Part shown: one piece after another, positions 21,598 through 30,510 of the stretch | Layout of the letters: every line of letters starts with the position of its first letter | Numbering within the stretch: the stretch's first letter is position 1 | Assembly (NCBI GenBank): GCA_032209605.1 | Contig: JASFXZ010000013.1 | Span: 9,445,901-9,509,900, forward strand | DNA length: 64,000 nucleotides | Direction of reading: 5' to 3' | DNA from: Mactromeris polynyma | Taxonomy: Eukaryota > Mollusca > Bivalvia > Venerida > Mactridae | Made by a program: the position numbers and the translations under genes | The notes under the pieces: model-generated | Told to the model about the DNA's origin: nothing | Database searches by the model: none | The model's input: only the letters and a program-made list of their open reading frames with translations

Positions 21598-22209
21598 TTA
21601 TGGGAAGTAAAGAATTGTCTGACTGACACACCAGTTATAGTCCAATTCATTAAGTGTGAGCCATGCATTACACCAACTGCCTCGGGCATCCCGCAAAAAG
21701 TTTCTCAATTTCAACATGACACCACTGTGGGAACCGAAAACACCACTTAATCGCCGAACACTGACTATTCTTGGTACATTTTCTATTTGTTGAGGATTAA
21801 AATGGATAGATGGATATCCCAGAGACGCAACTGTGACTTCAAAAAATACAGAAACTCGTTGCAGGGTGTAGCGCATCAAAGGGTGCATCTGAATAGTAAG
21901 GACTATAATTTGCCTAAGAACAAGATCTGGCAAATATGGTATATAATCATTGCTTACGTGGGAGGTTCTCACAGAATCAAATGTTATTGCTATGTATTCT
22001 GCAGTGTTGCTCATACTGTCTGAAATCCCAGATACGGATTCAGTTTGTAAAGCACATTCATGCTGAATCCCTTCTTTTATTTCCTTACTATTGATATAGC
22101 TGTCCATCAGATCAGACGTTGATACATTTTCTAAAATGCTTTCTGATTTAGCCACTGCTTTAGTATGTAGACTTTTGCGGTTCAGAATTACAGACTTAGG
22201 ATGACTCAT
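21598..22209 (-). CDS. Unrecognised 203-residue protein with an F-box-like segment
   Basis: The frame opens at an ATG directly following the conserved 5' module (22,196-22,271) and is uninterrupted for 203 codons, much longer than neighbouring chance frames. The first ~75 residues are Ser-, Lys- and Glu-rich and probably disordered. Residues about 92-130 (LPDLVLRQIIVL followed by a hydrophobic pattern up to FFEVTV) resemble the LPxxVLxxI start of an F-box. The C-terminal part (LRNFLRDARGSWCNAWLTL) is not recognised. A substrate-adaptor role is only a guess. The true gene may continue through a donor near the C-terminus. The neighbourhood is repetitive, so a transposed or retained fragment cannot be excluded. 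Confidence 0.5.
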   Translation of the reverse strand: MSHPKSVILNRKSLHTKAVAKSESILENVSTSDLMDSYINSKEIKEGIQHECALQTESVSGISDSMSNTAEYIAITFDSVRTSHVSNDYIPYLPDLVLRQIIVLTIQMHPLMRYTLQRVSVFFEVTVASLGYPSIHFNPQQIENVPRIVSVRRLSGVFGSHSGVMLKLRNFLRDARGSWCNAWLTLNELDYNWCVSQTILYFP

Positions 22210-22271
22210 ACGATGAGTGTCCGCGGAATTCGCCTACTATAGCAATTTGCTCTGACGAGCCCCTTGCTAAA
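22196..22271 (-). promoter_or_regulatory. Conserved 5' module, copy 2
   Basis: The inverted partner of 106-180, differing at about six places. It abuts the ATG of the minus-strand ORF at 22,209 and overlaps its first codons (ATGAGTCATCC here, ATGAGTAATCC in copy 1). Conservation in the leader together with divergence after the first few codons suggests that a first exon or promoter was copied. Confidence 0.5.
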
Positions 22272-23214
22272 AAATTTGTAGCTGGCAGTACCAGTATATG
22301 AAAGACAATTTCAAAGAAATCTCCATTGTTTACAAACTTCGACATGATACACAATGCATTTTCACATTATTATCCTATGAAACTATTTAATCTTCGATAC
22401 ACACATGTGCTAAATTCATATTTGTCAAGTTTTTAAAATGGTACCATACATTTTTTTACAAGGAATGAAAGAATACAAAATGGGTTCCATAGCACCATAA
22501 AGAGCATTACTTTTAAAATGTAACTTAAATAGTTTAGCATTTCTCACACGATTTACTTTATTTCTCAACTAGCCATGTAATTACAAATAAACTTCGTAAA
22601 GATGGCAACAAATTCCCGAAAAAGGTGCTTTAAAATATGCTTACATCAAGCCAATCACTTTCTTTTCTTATTTATATTGATTAAAAGTTCATAAGTTGGT
22701 AATTTATTAACGATGCCTTGCTTCGTTATCACGGCATAGATTGTGTAATCTGTCTCGTACAATATACATTATACTATAACAACAGATAAAGTGACTACAT
22801 ACTTCTGTCATGCTATAAACCCAAGCTTGCTATTTTCAGTCAGGTATTCTAATTCAATTGCCATTGTAACATATTTGATCAAAACCCGAATTCACATGAA
22901 TTCATGACATTTCGCAATGGGGCCATCTTTTGATTATTTGCTGCGTGCACTTTTCTAACGTGCATAATCTGCTCTTAAATGTGCACATACGCGACATTGC
23001 TATTTGAGATATTTTATTTCAGTGCATGCACATGTCAAGGTGATTGCTGACATAATCGTGACTTGTTGTTATATATAGAACATCAATACCCGTATCGTAT
23101 TATGTTTATGAAAGTCTTCCTTGTCCTAGGTTTGTTAGGCGAATTGCACATAGAAATTTACAACAAGAGTATTGATTGCGCTGCTGAAACTTGAGGTGTT
23201 TACTTTTTGTTATA
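22272..23214. other. Intergenic, no gene recognised
   Basis: AT-rich upstream region of the minus-strand ORF. No convincing frame, RNA gene or repeat by eye. Confidence 0.4.
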
Positions 23215-23395
23215 GAAACCTTGTTTACTTCCGTTTGCGAGTTCAAGGTTTGCACTTTATGCTGGGCTGTTTGTAATTGCTCGACTTGTTTACTTCAGTT
23301 TGCCAGGTCAAGGTTTGCACTTTATGATTGGCTGTGTGTTATTGCTCGATGTTTACTTCAGATTGCCAGTTCAAGGTTTGCAGGGCTGTTAGTTG
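23215..23395 (+). repeat. Short tandem repeat of about 64 bp, nearly three copies
   Basis: Units starting TTGTTTACTTC, with a central GTTCAAGGTTTGCACTTTAT and ending ATTGCTCGA, begin near 23,220 and 23,285; a third, shortened copy begins near 23,349. Two short plus-strand frames here come from the repeat. Confidence 0.75.
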
Positions 23396-23679
23396 TAACG
23401 TAGCAGATAAGTTCAAGATGAATTTGGAACAGCCGTCACACGCACTGAACGTGCTGACAGTAAGGGGCTCGCTAAGGGGCTCACTGCATATCTCGGATAA
23501 CTCTTGGACATATATTTACCGATCGCAATAGTTGATTTTATGCCAAGTTTCATTGCAATCCATTGAGATCTAACATAGTTTGCAACACGAACTGCAATTT
23601 TATTACATATGTTTTAAAAGGAGACTTCAAAGGAACAGAATCTAAACATTTTGATGCATGCACTGCAAAATTATGTCTT

Positions 23680-25640
23680 ATAACCGTCGAAGGTTAAGGA
23701 CACCGTTATTAGAAAAAGCAATTTGGTTTCGGCAAATAACTTGAGTTTCGTTGATCATATTGTTTAGTAAGAATATGTAGAGAGCTCGCTTATGATTGCT
23801 TTTGGGTTACGTCCGCCGATGGTCGAGGTCACCGTTACTAAAAATAGAAATTTGGTTTTCGGCAAATAACTTTAGTTTCAGTGATCATATTGACATCAAA
23901 AGTAGTGAATAGTAAGAACATGTCAAGAGATACTCTCCTTTAGCATCGGGCGCTTACTCCGATGACTTCATAATCACCCTCTGCTTTATAACTCCTGCAC
24001 AACTGATATTTTCTATATTTAGACAGGCGAGTCGACATGCGTCCACAGCCATTCAGCGAGCCGCTTACAAAAGACTCGCTAATGTGCCAAATGAAGGACA
24101 GTAAACATGTCTAAATAAAGTTAATGCGAGTGTGCATTGAAAAGACAGCTTTCTCTGTCATAGAAATGCCTCCGTGACTATGCAAATTGCTAGAAAAAAT
24201 AAATAAATCGAACGTAGGTGACTATCGTTTCGTCTGCATGCCAAAATTATTCCGATGCCTGTAAATGTGTAGTGATTTAAGATCATTTAAACAACTGTCG
24301 ATGCGGAATCTGCGTATATTTTAAATGCGTCATCGTTACTTGGCATCGTGTTACTCAAATTCGCCATGCTATTTGTAATACGTACCTGTACAATCCTCGA
24401 CGAAAGAACGAAACACTGCCTTCTGTAAATGCTAAACTTTTAATGACATGAAATAAAACCGATTAGCTAGATAGTCAAAATTTCCTTCGACACGAAACGC
24501 TATACACTGTGTACACATTCTACATGTTTAACACTAGAAAATACCCATCTATTATAAACTCAGTAGTCACATGATCGTGCCGACCAATGGCAGTTAGTAT
24601 CAGGAACGAACGGTGAATTTGTAAGGTCAAATATCAATATATACTGGGTAATACAGCAGCGTGTGAATGTAACGGTAGCGCTGTATGGGAGCGTAGTCAA
24701 GAGCTTGCTTGGGATTGCTTTTGGACTCGTTCAGTCGAAGGTCAAGTTCACAGTTACAAAAAATAGAAATTTGGTTTCCGGCAAATAACTTCAGTTTCGT
24801 TGATCATATTGACATCAAACTTGGTGTATAGTAAGAACATGTGGAGCGCTCGTTTGGAATTGCTCTTGGACTCGTTCCGTCAAAGGTCATGGTCACCATT
24901 ACTAAAATAGCAATTTGGCTTCCGGCGATTACTTGAGTTAAGTTGATCATATTAAAACCAAACTTGGTGTATAATAAGAACATTTGGAGAACATTTGGAG
25001 AGCTGGCTTGGGAATGCTTTTGGGATTGTTCAGCCAAAGGTAAAGGTCATCATTCTTAAAAATAGAAATTTATTTCCGGCAAATAACTTCGGTTTCATTG
25101 ATCATATTGACATCAAACAAGGTATATAGTAAGAACATGTGGAGAGCTCGCTTGGGAATGTTTTTGGACTTGTTCCATTAAAAGTCAAGGTCACCGTTAC
25201 TTAAAATAGCAATTTGGTTTCCGGCGATGACTTGAGTTAAGTTGATCATATTAAAACCAAACTTGGTGTATAATAAGAACATTTTGAGAGCTCGCTTCGG
25301 ATTGTTTTTAAGTTTGTTCCGCCGAAGGTCAAGGTTACCATTATTAAAAATAGAAATTTGGTTACCGGCAAATACATTTAGTTTCAGTCACCATATTGAC
25401 ATCAAACTCGGTCTATAGAAGGAACATGTGCAGAGCTGGCTTGGGATTGCTTTTTTACTTGCACCGTCAAAGGTCAAGGTCACCGTTACTTAAATTAGCA
25501 ACTTGATTTCTGGCGATTAACTTTAGTTTCGTTTACATATTGATACATGTATCAAGCTTTGTGTATAGTAAGAACATGTGGAGAGCTCGCTTGGGATTGC
25601 TTTTGGGTTTGCTCCGTTTAAGGTCAAGGTCACTTAAATT
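23680..25640 (+). repeat. Tandem array of ~150-bp units containing AAGGTCAAGGTCACCGTTAC
   Basis: Diverged units with AAGGTCAAGGTCACCGTTAC, GCAATTTGGTTTCCGG, TTGATCATATTGACATCAAA and AGAACATGTGGAGAGCTC occur at about 23,686 and 23,822, then, after a 700-bp unrelated gap (23,930-24,610), at about 24,728, 24,880, 25,035, 25,180, 25,325, 25,468 and 25,618. The pattern is a common molluscan satellite type. It contains many AGGTCA half-sites. Confidence 0.8.
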
Positions 25641-25829
25641 TTAAAATCAGTTTCCACTTTCTATCTTCGCTATGCGTGGGAGTAATGACATCAAACTCGG
25701 TGTATAGTTGTTGCATATGTATATAATACATCCAAGTGTGAGTGTGTGTCTGCATGTATCACATATGGCACCTTTGCAGCATTGATGATCATCATGTATT
25801 CATTATACAGATAGAGCCTTGGTTACAAA

Positions 25830-26670
25830 TTATTTTGCACAAATGTTTACAATGATGCGACGGTGTATCGAACATAAGACCCGTGTCTGTAGCACAACAG
25901 TTAATGTCAAACTTAGATGTCAAACGTAAATAATGGGTCTAAAATATCTTGTCCGGAATATTATAGTTATTTATCGGAGGATATTCCAATTACTTGACAC
26001 AAATGTTCACCATGATGAAATGGTGTATCACACACAAGACCCTGTGTCGGTAGCTTAAATGTCAATGTCACACATAGAGGTCAAACATCTAAATGGGTCT
26101 AAAACATCTTATCCAGAATATAACACTGTAATTTATTGGGGATTTTCAAATTAAATAGCACACATTTTCACCATGATAAGACATTTTGCATCGCGCGTAA
26201 TTCTCGTGTCTGTAGTTCTAACGTCAAGGACATACTTAGCGGCGGAACGTCAAAAATCGGTCTTAATAATTTTGTCCTGAATATTACACTCATTTATCGG
26301 AAAGTTTTCAAACAACTTGACACAAATATTTACAATGATAAGACGTTGTGTCACGCCCAAGCCCTTTGATCGTAGCATGAAGGTCAAGGTCACCCGTTTG
26401 ATATTGTCCTGACCATTACTGTCATTCATTGCGGGGGGGGGGGTTAAAGTAATTTGCAAAAATATCCATGATGAGAAGGTGTGACACCGGTCAGACCCGT
26501 GCCCGTAGCTCAAAGATCTAGGTCCCACGTGAAGGTCCTAAATGGGTCAAGAACATATGGTCTAGAAGATAACAATCGTTTTTTGGGGGATATTAATTAC
26601 TTAGCACAAAACATTACTATGATGAGAACGTGTATCGCATGCAAGACCCGTATCCATAACTAAAAAATAT
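25830..26670 (+). repeat. Second tandem array, ~155-bp units
   Basis: Six diverged units share ACAATGATGAGACGGTGTATC-type text followed by AAGACCCGTGTCTGTAGC and then TGGGTCTAAAACATCTTGTC. They begin near 25,845, 26,002, 26,163, 26,323, 26,456 and 26,608. A 12-13-base G run sits at about 26,431. The array differs in sequence from the preceding one but has a similar period. Confidence 0.75.
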
Positions 26671-27526
26671 ATTTCACTGTTTAAAATGCGTTTAACAGAT
26701 ATGTACGGTATAGCATTATATAACCCTTTTCTCTTTTTCACTTGATGATTAACGGGATCGACATGTTGACCTTGGGAATCTAGTGTTTACTAGTGACCGG
26801 TAAGCACGATGCTAAAATATCGGTGAATGCATTGCTCTGCAAATATGTCCAGGCTTTATTCTAAATGCAAAATGAGACCCATGTAGATCCAGCGCCATTT
26901 GTTCAAAATCTGAATGTTATGCCACAATTTTATCGAGGTGAAGATTAAAGTAGATAAATATTGTGTTACATTCAATTATTGACACACGGGTATGTAAGGT
27001 TATATTCTATGTATATACGTCCAATTTAGAACCCACTTTGTTGTAGTCCCAAAATAGCGTCTTGGTGATCAAGAGTACATTACCTTACGCATTTTCAAAC
27101 CATATTAAAAATATAATGAAATGAGAAAAAAACTCACGCTGTACTTAGTTCACCAATCACCGAGTATGATTTGTATTTTGGTATGTGAGCACCGAATTAA
27201 AACTGATAGCACATGTTGAAGTTTGTCCTAAAATCGTATTTATGTATGCGTAGTTTTAACTCATTTACCATCTTCACATTTTGCAAAACAAGTGATATAA
27301 ACAACATTGGCGGATTTTAGGAAACAGATCCTAAAGTTATTTATTGAGAATGGCTCGGTAATCTCTTATGAATATTTGGTTCCGTCCGTCTGATGACATT
27401 TTTATTTCAAAAGCCAGAACACTGCTCTTCTTCTGCAAAGTATGTTTGACCTGCTTTGACATTTCAGCAGTTCAAGTACTGTTGCATTTGATTTCTCAGT
27501 TTTGCCATTTAATTTCAGTTGCAAAC
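26671..27526. other. Upstream region of the 2A/GTPase gene
   Basis: No separate gene is seen. A good acceptor, TTGCCATTTAATTTCAG, ends at 27,519, seven bases before the first ATG, implying at least one untranslated exon further upstream and placing the promoter outside the coding exons. No clear TATA box or interferon-response-like element could be assigned. Confidence 0.4.
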
Positions 27527-27716
27527 ATGGGGGTAGATATCGTGACATACCGAGCAAGAATTGGCACATTTAAACATGCCTTTGGACAAGACGTTGTGAC
27601 TCGGTTTGTCTTAGTGGACATTCCATCATACAGACGAATCATCATATGGGAAATGTTGTGTGTTCTGATGATAATAGTGGCTCTTCTTGAAACCAGTTTA
27701 GTTCTTAAATGCCCTC
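27527..27716 (+). CDS. Candidate exon 1 of the 2A-GTPase gene: leader with first hydrophobic segment
   Basis: The exon starts with an ATG seven bases after an acceptor and ends with the perfect donor CTC|GTAAGT at 27,717. It encodes 63 residues plus one base: MGVDIVTYRARIGTFKHAFG at the start and a strongly hydrophobic stretch near residues 37-60 (IIIWEMLCVLMIIVALLETS). The frame is open beyond the donor for 75 more codons, but the sequence there lacks character and I treat it as intron. The phase (1) matches the next exon. Short basic N-termini with a YRxRIGxF-like phrase before a 2A motif are, from memory, a recurring design in invertebrate genes; this needs a search. Confidence 0.55.
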
Positions 27717-28804
27717 GTAAGTTCATGTTGATTAGTAAAACAACGTTGCATATTCTAAAAAGTCATAAAATTTCGTACCGGTGTAAAGAGTTCTACACAT
27801 CTTGCCTATTCAAGTTACGCCCAGTAATATTAAATCGAATTACGGTCTATTTGCAATTATTCGGTATTGAATCTCGAAATGACATCGAAATTGGAATATG
27901 CGTCATATTAACCTTTATTCATAACCGATGTTCTAAGCGATAATTTGGAACTTTTAATATTTAGTCAGTCAGTTGAGCATTCGATTTCTCGCAGATAGAC
28001 TGTAGTTGGAATCATGGTAAGTTAATTCACTACTTTATGAAACACGTACAAAAACTGAAAGATGAAAATATTAATTACACTGCTGTTATGGTTGTTGGTG
28101 TTGCTGCTACCATTGCTGTTCCTGCTGCTGATATTGGTTCCGTATTCGTTTAATACTTAACATAAATATGGGAATGAGGGAGGTAATATGAATCATAGGG
28201 GGTAACTTGAAATCGATTTCATTCTACCTCTCAGTAATCTGAACATGATTTTAATTTATTGAGGGTAATTTGAAACGGGGACAGTCTAAAAAAGTATTGT
28301 AAATATTGTAATTGGTGTCATGTTTAAACATTCCTTGTTTAACACGAATCTTAAGTGAAATTCGCGAATTTGAGTTACTAAGTAACATAATAAGTGGACA
28401 ACTAGATAAGATTCGTGTTACCACTTTAATCTAGTGTAATACATCATAAAAAGGTAAGAGGTGGCAGTTCTGGGCACTTCCAAGCCTGTTTCTAGTTGTA
28501 TGATATTTATCTTACCGAAAATTTATCACGAATATTAACTAGATAGCTAGATAATTATCGTAATAATTAAGTGGTTAACACGAATTAATTCGCGAACGCT
28601 ATCATGCTAACTGGTGGCAGTAATATGCCACCATATATTTGTGAATACATGGGCAAGTTAATTGTATGGTTTAATGGGTTTTTAGCAAGTCTGAATGTAC
28701 TGTAATACATGAAAAAATGACTATTAAAGTATTGTTCATGAATCATACTTCGTACATATCCAATCCGATACATTTATGTTATTTTAAGTATGTTATATCT
28801 ACAG
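27717..28804. other. Proposed intron 1
   Basis: The sequence holds a GTT/GCT-rich low-complexity patch at 28,080-28,135 and a 13-bp perfect inverted repeat, AACACGAATCTTA at 28,341-28,353 with its complement at 28,407-28,419; a related AACACGAAT is at about 28,577. An extra strong donor, ATCATG|GTAAGT, at 28,018 could belong to an alternative exon, but its frames contain stops in the expected phase. Confidence 0.4.
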
Positions 28805-28957
28805 ACGAATTCAAAAATACCATCCATGGGTTGAAATGGGACAATTGGCACGTAGCTGACTCTGTGATGCCACTGACATTACACTTTGTTCTTGAAGTCA
28901 TTGGTTATAGTATACTGCTCACTGCTGTTGTACAGGAATTATATTCTACACGTGCAG
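28805..28957 (+). CDS. Candidate exon 2 of the 2A-GTPase gene: second hydrophobic segment
   Basis: Acceptor TTATATCTACAG ends at 28,804; donor GCAG|GTTGAA starts at 28,958. The 153-base exon reads two bases, 50 codons and one base, so it is a symmetric phase-1 exon that fits both neighbours. It encodes EFKNTIHGLKWDNWHVADSV followed by the hydrophobic VMPLTLHFVLEVIGYSILLT. A stop lies directly after the donor, as expected at an exon end. The donor is not ideal, and the exon could be skipped without loss of frame. Confidence 0.5.
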
Positions 28958-29293
28958 GTTGAAATATTACTTAGTTACAGTTATATTATAAGTACAGTCC
29001 TGATAGCATTGTGTATATTAATATAAATAGTGTTTTTCTTTAAATCATGCATGCGTTTGTTTCCTGATTTTGATGAGTATAATTTATATCGCATTTAATA
29101 TATTAATAAAAAGAATTGACTGTATATTATGGCGTAATGCTTTATAACTACTGTAAGAGTATAAGCTGGTCTGACGAGACAGTATCACTGACTTCTATCA
29201 GTAATTGATATAATTTTTCAGACTGTACCAAATGCTAATTGCAATGTAACATCTTTTAACAAAATAATTAAACTAAAACAAACTTTCTAACAG

Positions 29294-29482
29294 GAATATC
29301 TACTTCATGTGGACATGATACGAGCAGAAATTACATATGTAACGACTCGAAGATAAATGTCCTCAGAATCTTGTTGTCTGCTCAAACCATCAGCGTTTTC
29401 TGTGTGGTCGGCTCAGTAAGTTTCATTGGCATGCTGTTATTAATGGCTGGCGTTGAACCAAACCCTGGACCTAATGGAGCAG
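29294..29482 (+). CDS. 2A exon: hydrophobic segment followed by a 2A-like ribosome-skipping motif
   Basis: Bounded by acceptor CTTTCTAACAG and donor AGCAG|GTAATT, this 189-base exon is again phase 1 at both ends. Its 62 codons start ISTSCGHDTSRNYICNDSKI, continue with a long hydrophobic stretch, and end MLLLMAGVEPNPGPNGA. The eight residues GVEPNPGP match the 2A consensus D-V/I-E-x-N-P-G-P except for Gly in place of Asp. In viral and several invertebrate 2A sequences the ribosome fails to link the last Gly and Pro, releasing the upstream peptide and continuing downstream. Here the upstream product would be about 173 residues. The exon joins in frame to the GTPase exon at 30,511 (G plus AC) or to the candidate exon at 29,684 (G plus AT). 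Confidence 0.75.
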
Positions 29483-29683
29483 GTAATTGTTGTTATGTAT
29501 TTCTCAAGGGTGAATACAAGCTGTGGGCTTAGGAGGGGTGTAACTCTTTGGTTTTGATGAAGCCTTATAAAGCGACAATGACTGTGTTTTATTCTTTGTT
29601 TTAAATTATTTAACATAATTGTATTGCTACAATAAATCAGAATCAATTTTTTATAATTAAAATATTGTCGTTTTTATACTCAG

Positions 29684-29844
29684 ATATACGTGTAAGATCG
29701 GGAATTTTAGGAGAGCAAGCGAATGATGCCTTCCTTGATCTCATCAGTCGATTGAACGAAAATTGTCAGATATATTGTTTGTTAGGAAGATTGTTCGGTT
29801 ACTATATATATCATGACATCAAGCTTTTGCAGAGCAAAAGGAAG
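29684..29844 (+). CDS. Candidate exon 4: small helical segment, possibly death-fold-like
   Basis: Acceptor TTTTTATACTCAG ends at 29,683 and donor GGAAG|GTACCT begins at 29,845. Joined to the 2A exon the frame reads D followed by IRVRSGILGEQANDAFLDLI and SRLNENCQIYCLLGRLFGYY. The amphipathic pattern resembles one half of a death-fold or similar helical bundle, but I cannot assign a family. It ends in phase 0 and therefore needs a partner exon; a phase-compatible acceptor is at 30,043. Confidence 0.45.
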
Positions 29845-30043
29845 GTACCTTTCGTGGTATTTTGAAAAATAAACGCTCGTATTGAAGTTTGTATATATTA
29901 AGATGTCTTCTTGTGTTTTGGGGTGCATCTGCACTTCGTATGTGGCATTTGAAATCAATAATAGGGAGGGATATCTGACATATATTATGTCCGCAAAATG
30001 TATTCTCATTCGTTTTGTCTGTTGCAAATTATTCAATTTAAAG

Positions 30044-30098
30044 CATGGTGGCATTATTTACGAAAACATGATGGCTTCACTGAAGGATCAACTCTTTG
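30044..30098 (+). CDS. Candidate exon 5: continuation of the helical segment
   Basis: An acceptor-like AATTTAAAG ends at 30,043, in phase 0, and the frame reads HGGIIYENMMASLKDQLFG. To join the GTPase exon in frame it must end in phase 1, possible at the weak donor TTTG|GTTTAA (30,099). A stronger donor, TTTTG|GTAACG, at 30,133 would extend it by LKNKLIDDWF but gives the wrong phase for the acceptor at 30,510. The boundaries are therefore uncertain, and exons 4-5 may be optional or decayed. Confidence 0.3.
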
Positions 30099-30510
30099 GT
30101 TTAAAAAACAAATTGATTGACGACTGGTTTTGGTAACGCATTGATCTGTTTGCGCTTCCCGTAATTTTGCACTAGTTTTGAACCATGAATTAATAACTAC
30201 AAGGCAACCGTATAAAAAGCTATTTCATTGTAAATACCAGACATGCTTTCTAAGAAATCAAAATCAATTGAAAACACTTTAAAAACTAGACAGTAAATTT
30301 CAAAAAGTGAACCTTCCTTTCGATTTGTATGTGCACATTGTGGTTCAATCAAATAATACAATTATAAGCTACACTTAATCTAAATAATCTATTTAGCAGT
30401 TTATGCAGCAAATTTACATATCAGTAGGAAAAAATTGCAACAAAATATGTTTCGTTTTATACTATGACATTCTTACACATTAATCAAGTAATAATGATTA
30501 TTTTATTCAG

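Noticed and set aside
27717..27943. Read-through of exon 1 as part of a 191-codon single-exon gene
   Set aside because: A perfect donor (GTAAGT) lies at 27,717, the codons after it lack the hydrophobic/basic character of the leader, and the phase at the donor matches the downstream exons.
29446..29475. 2A motif as a sign of an integrated picorna-like virus
   Set aside because: No viral protease, polymerase or capsid sequence is nearby. The motif sits in a spliced exon in frame with a VLIG GTPase.
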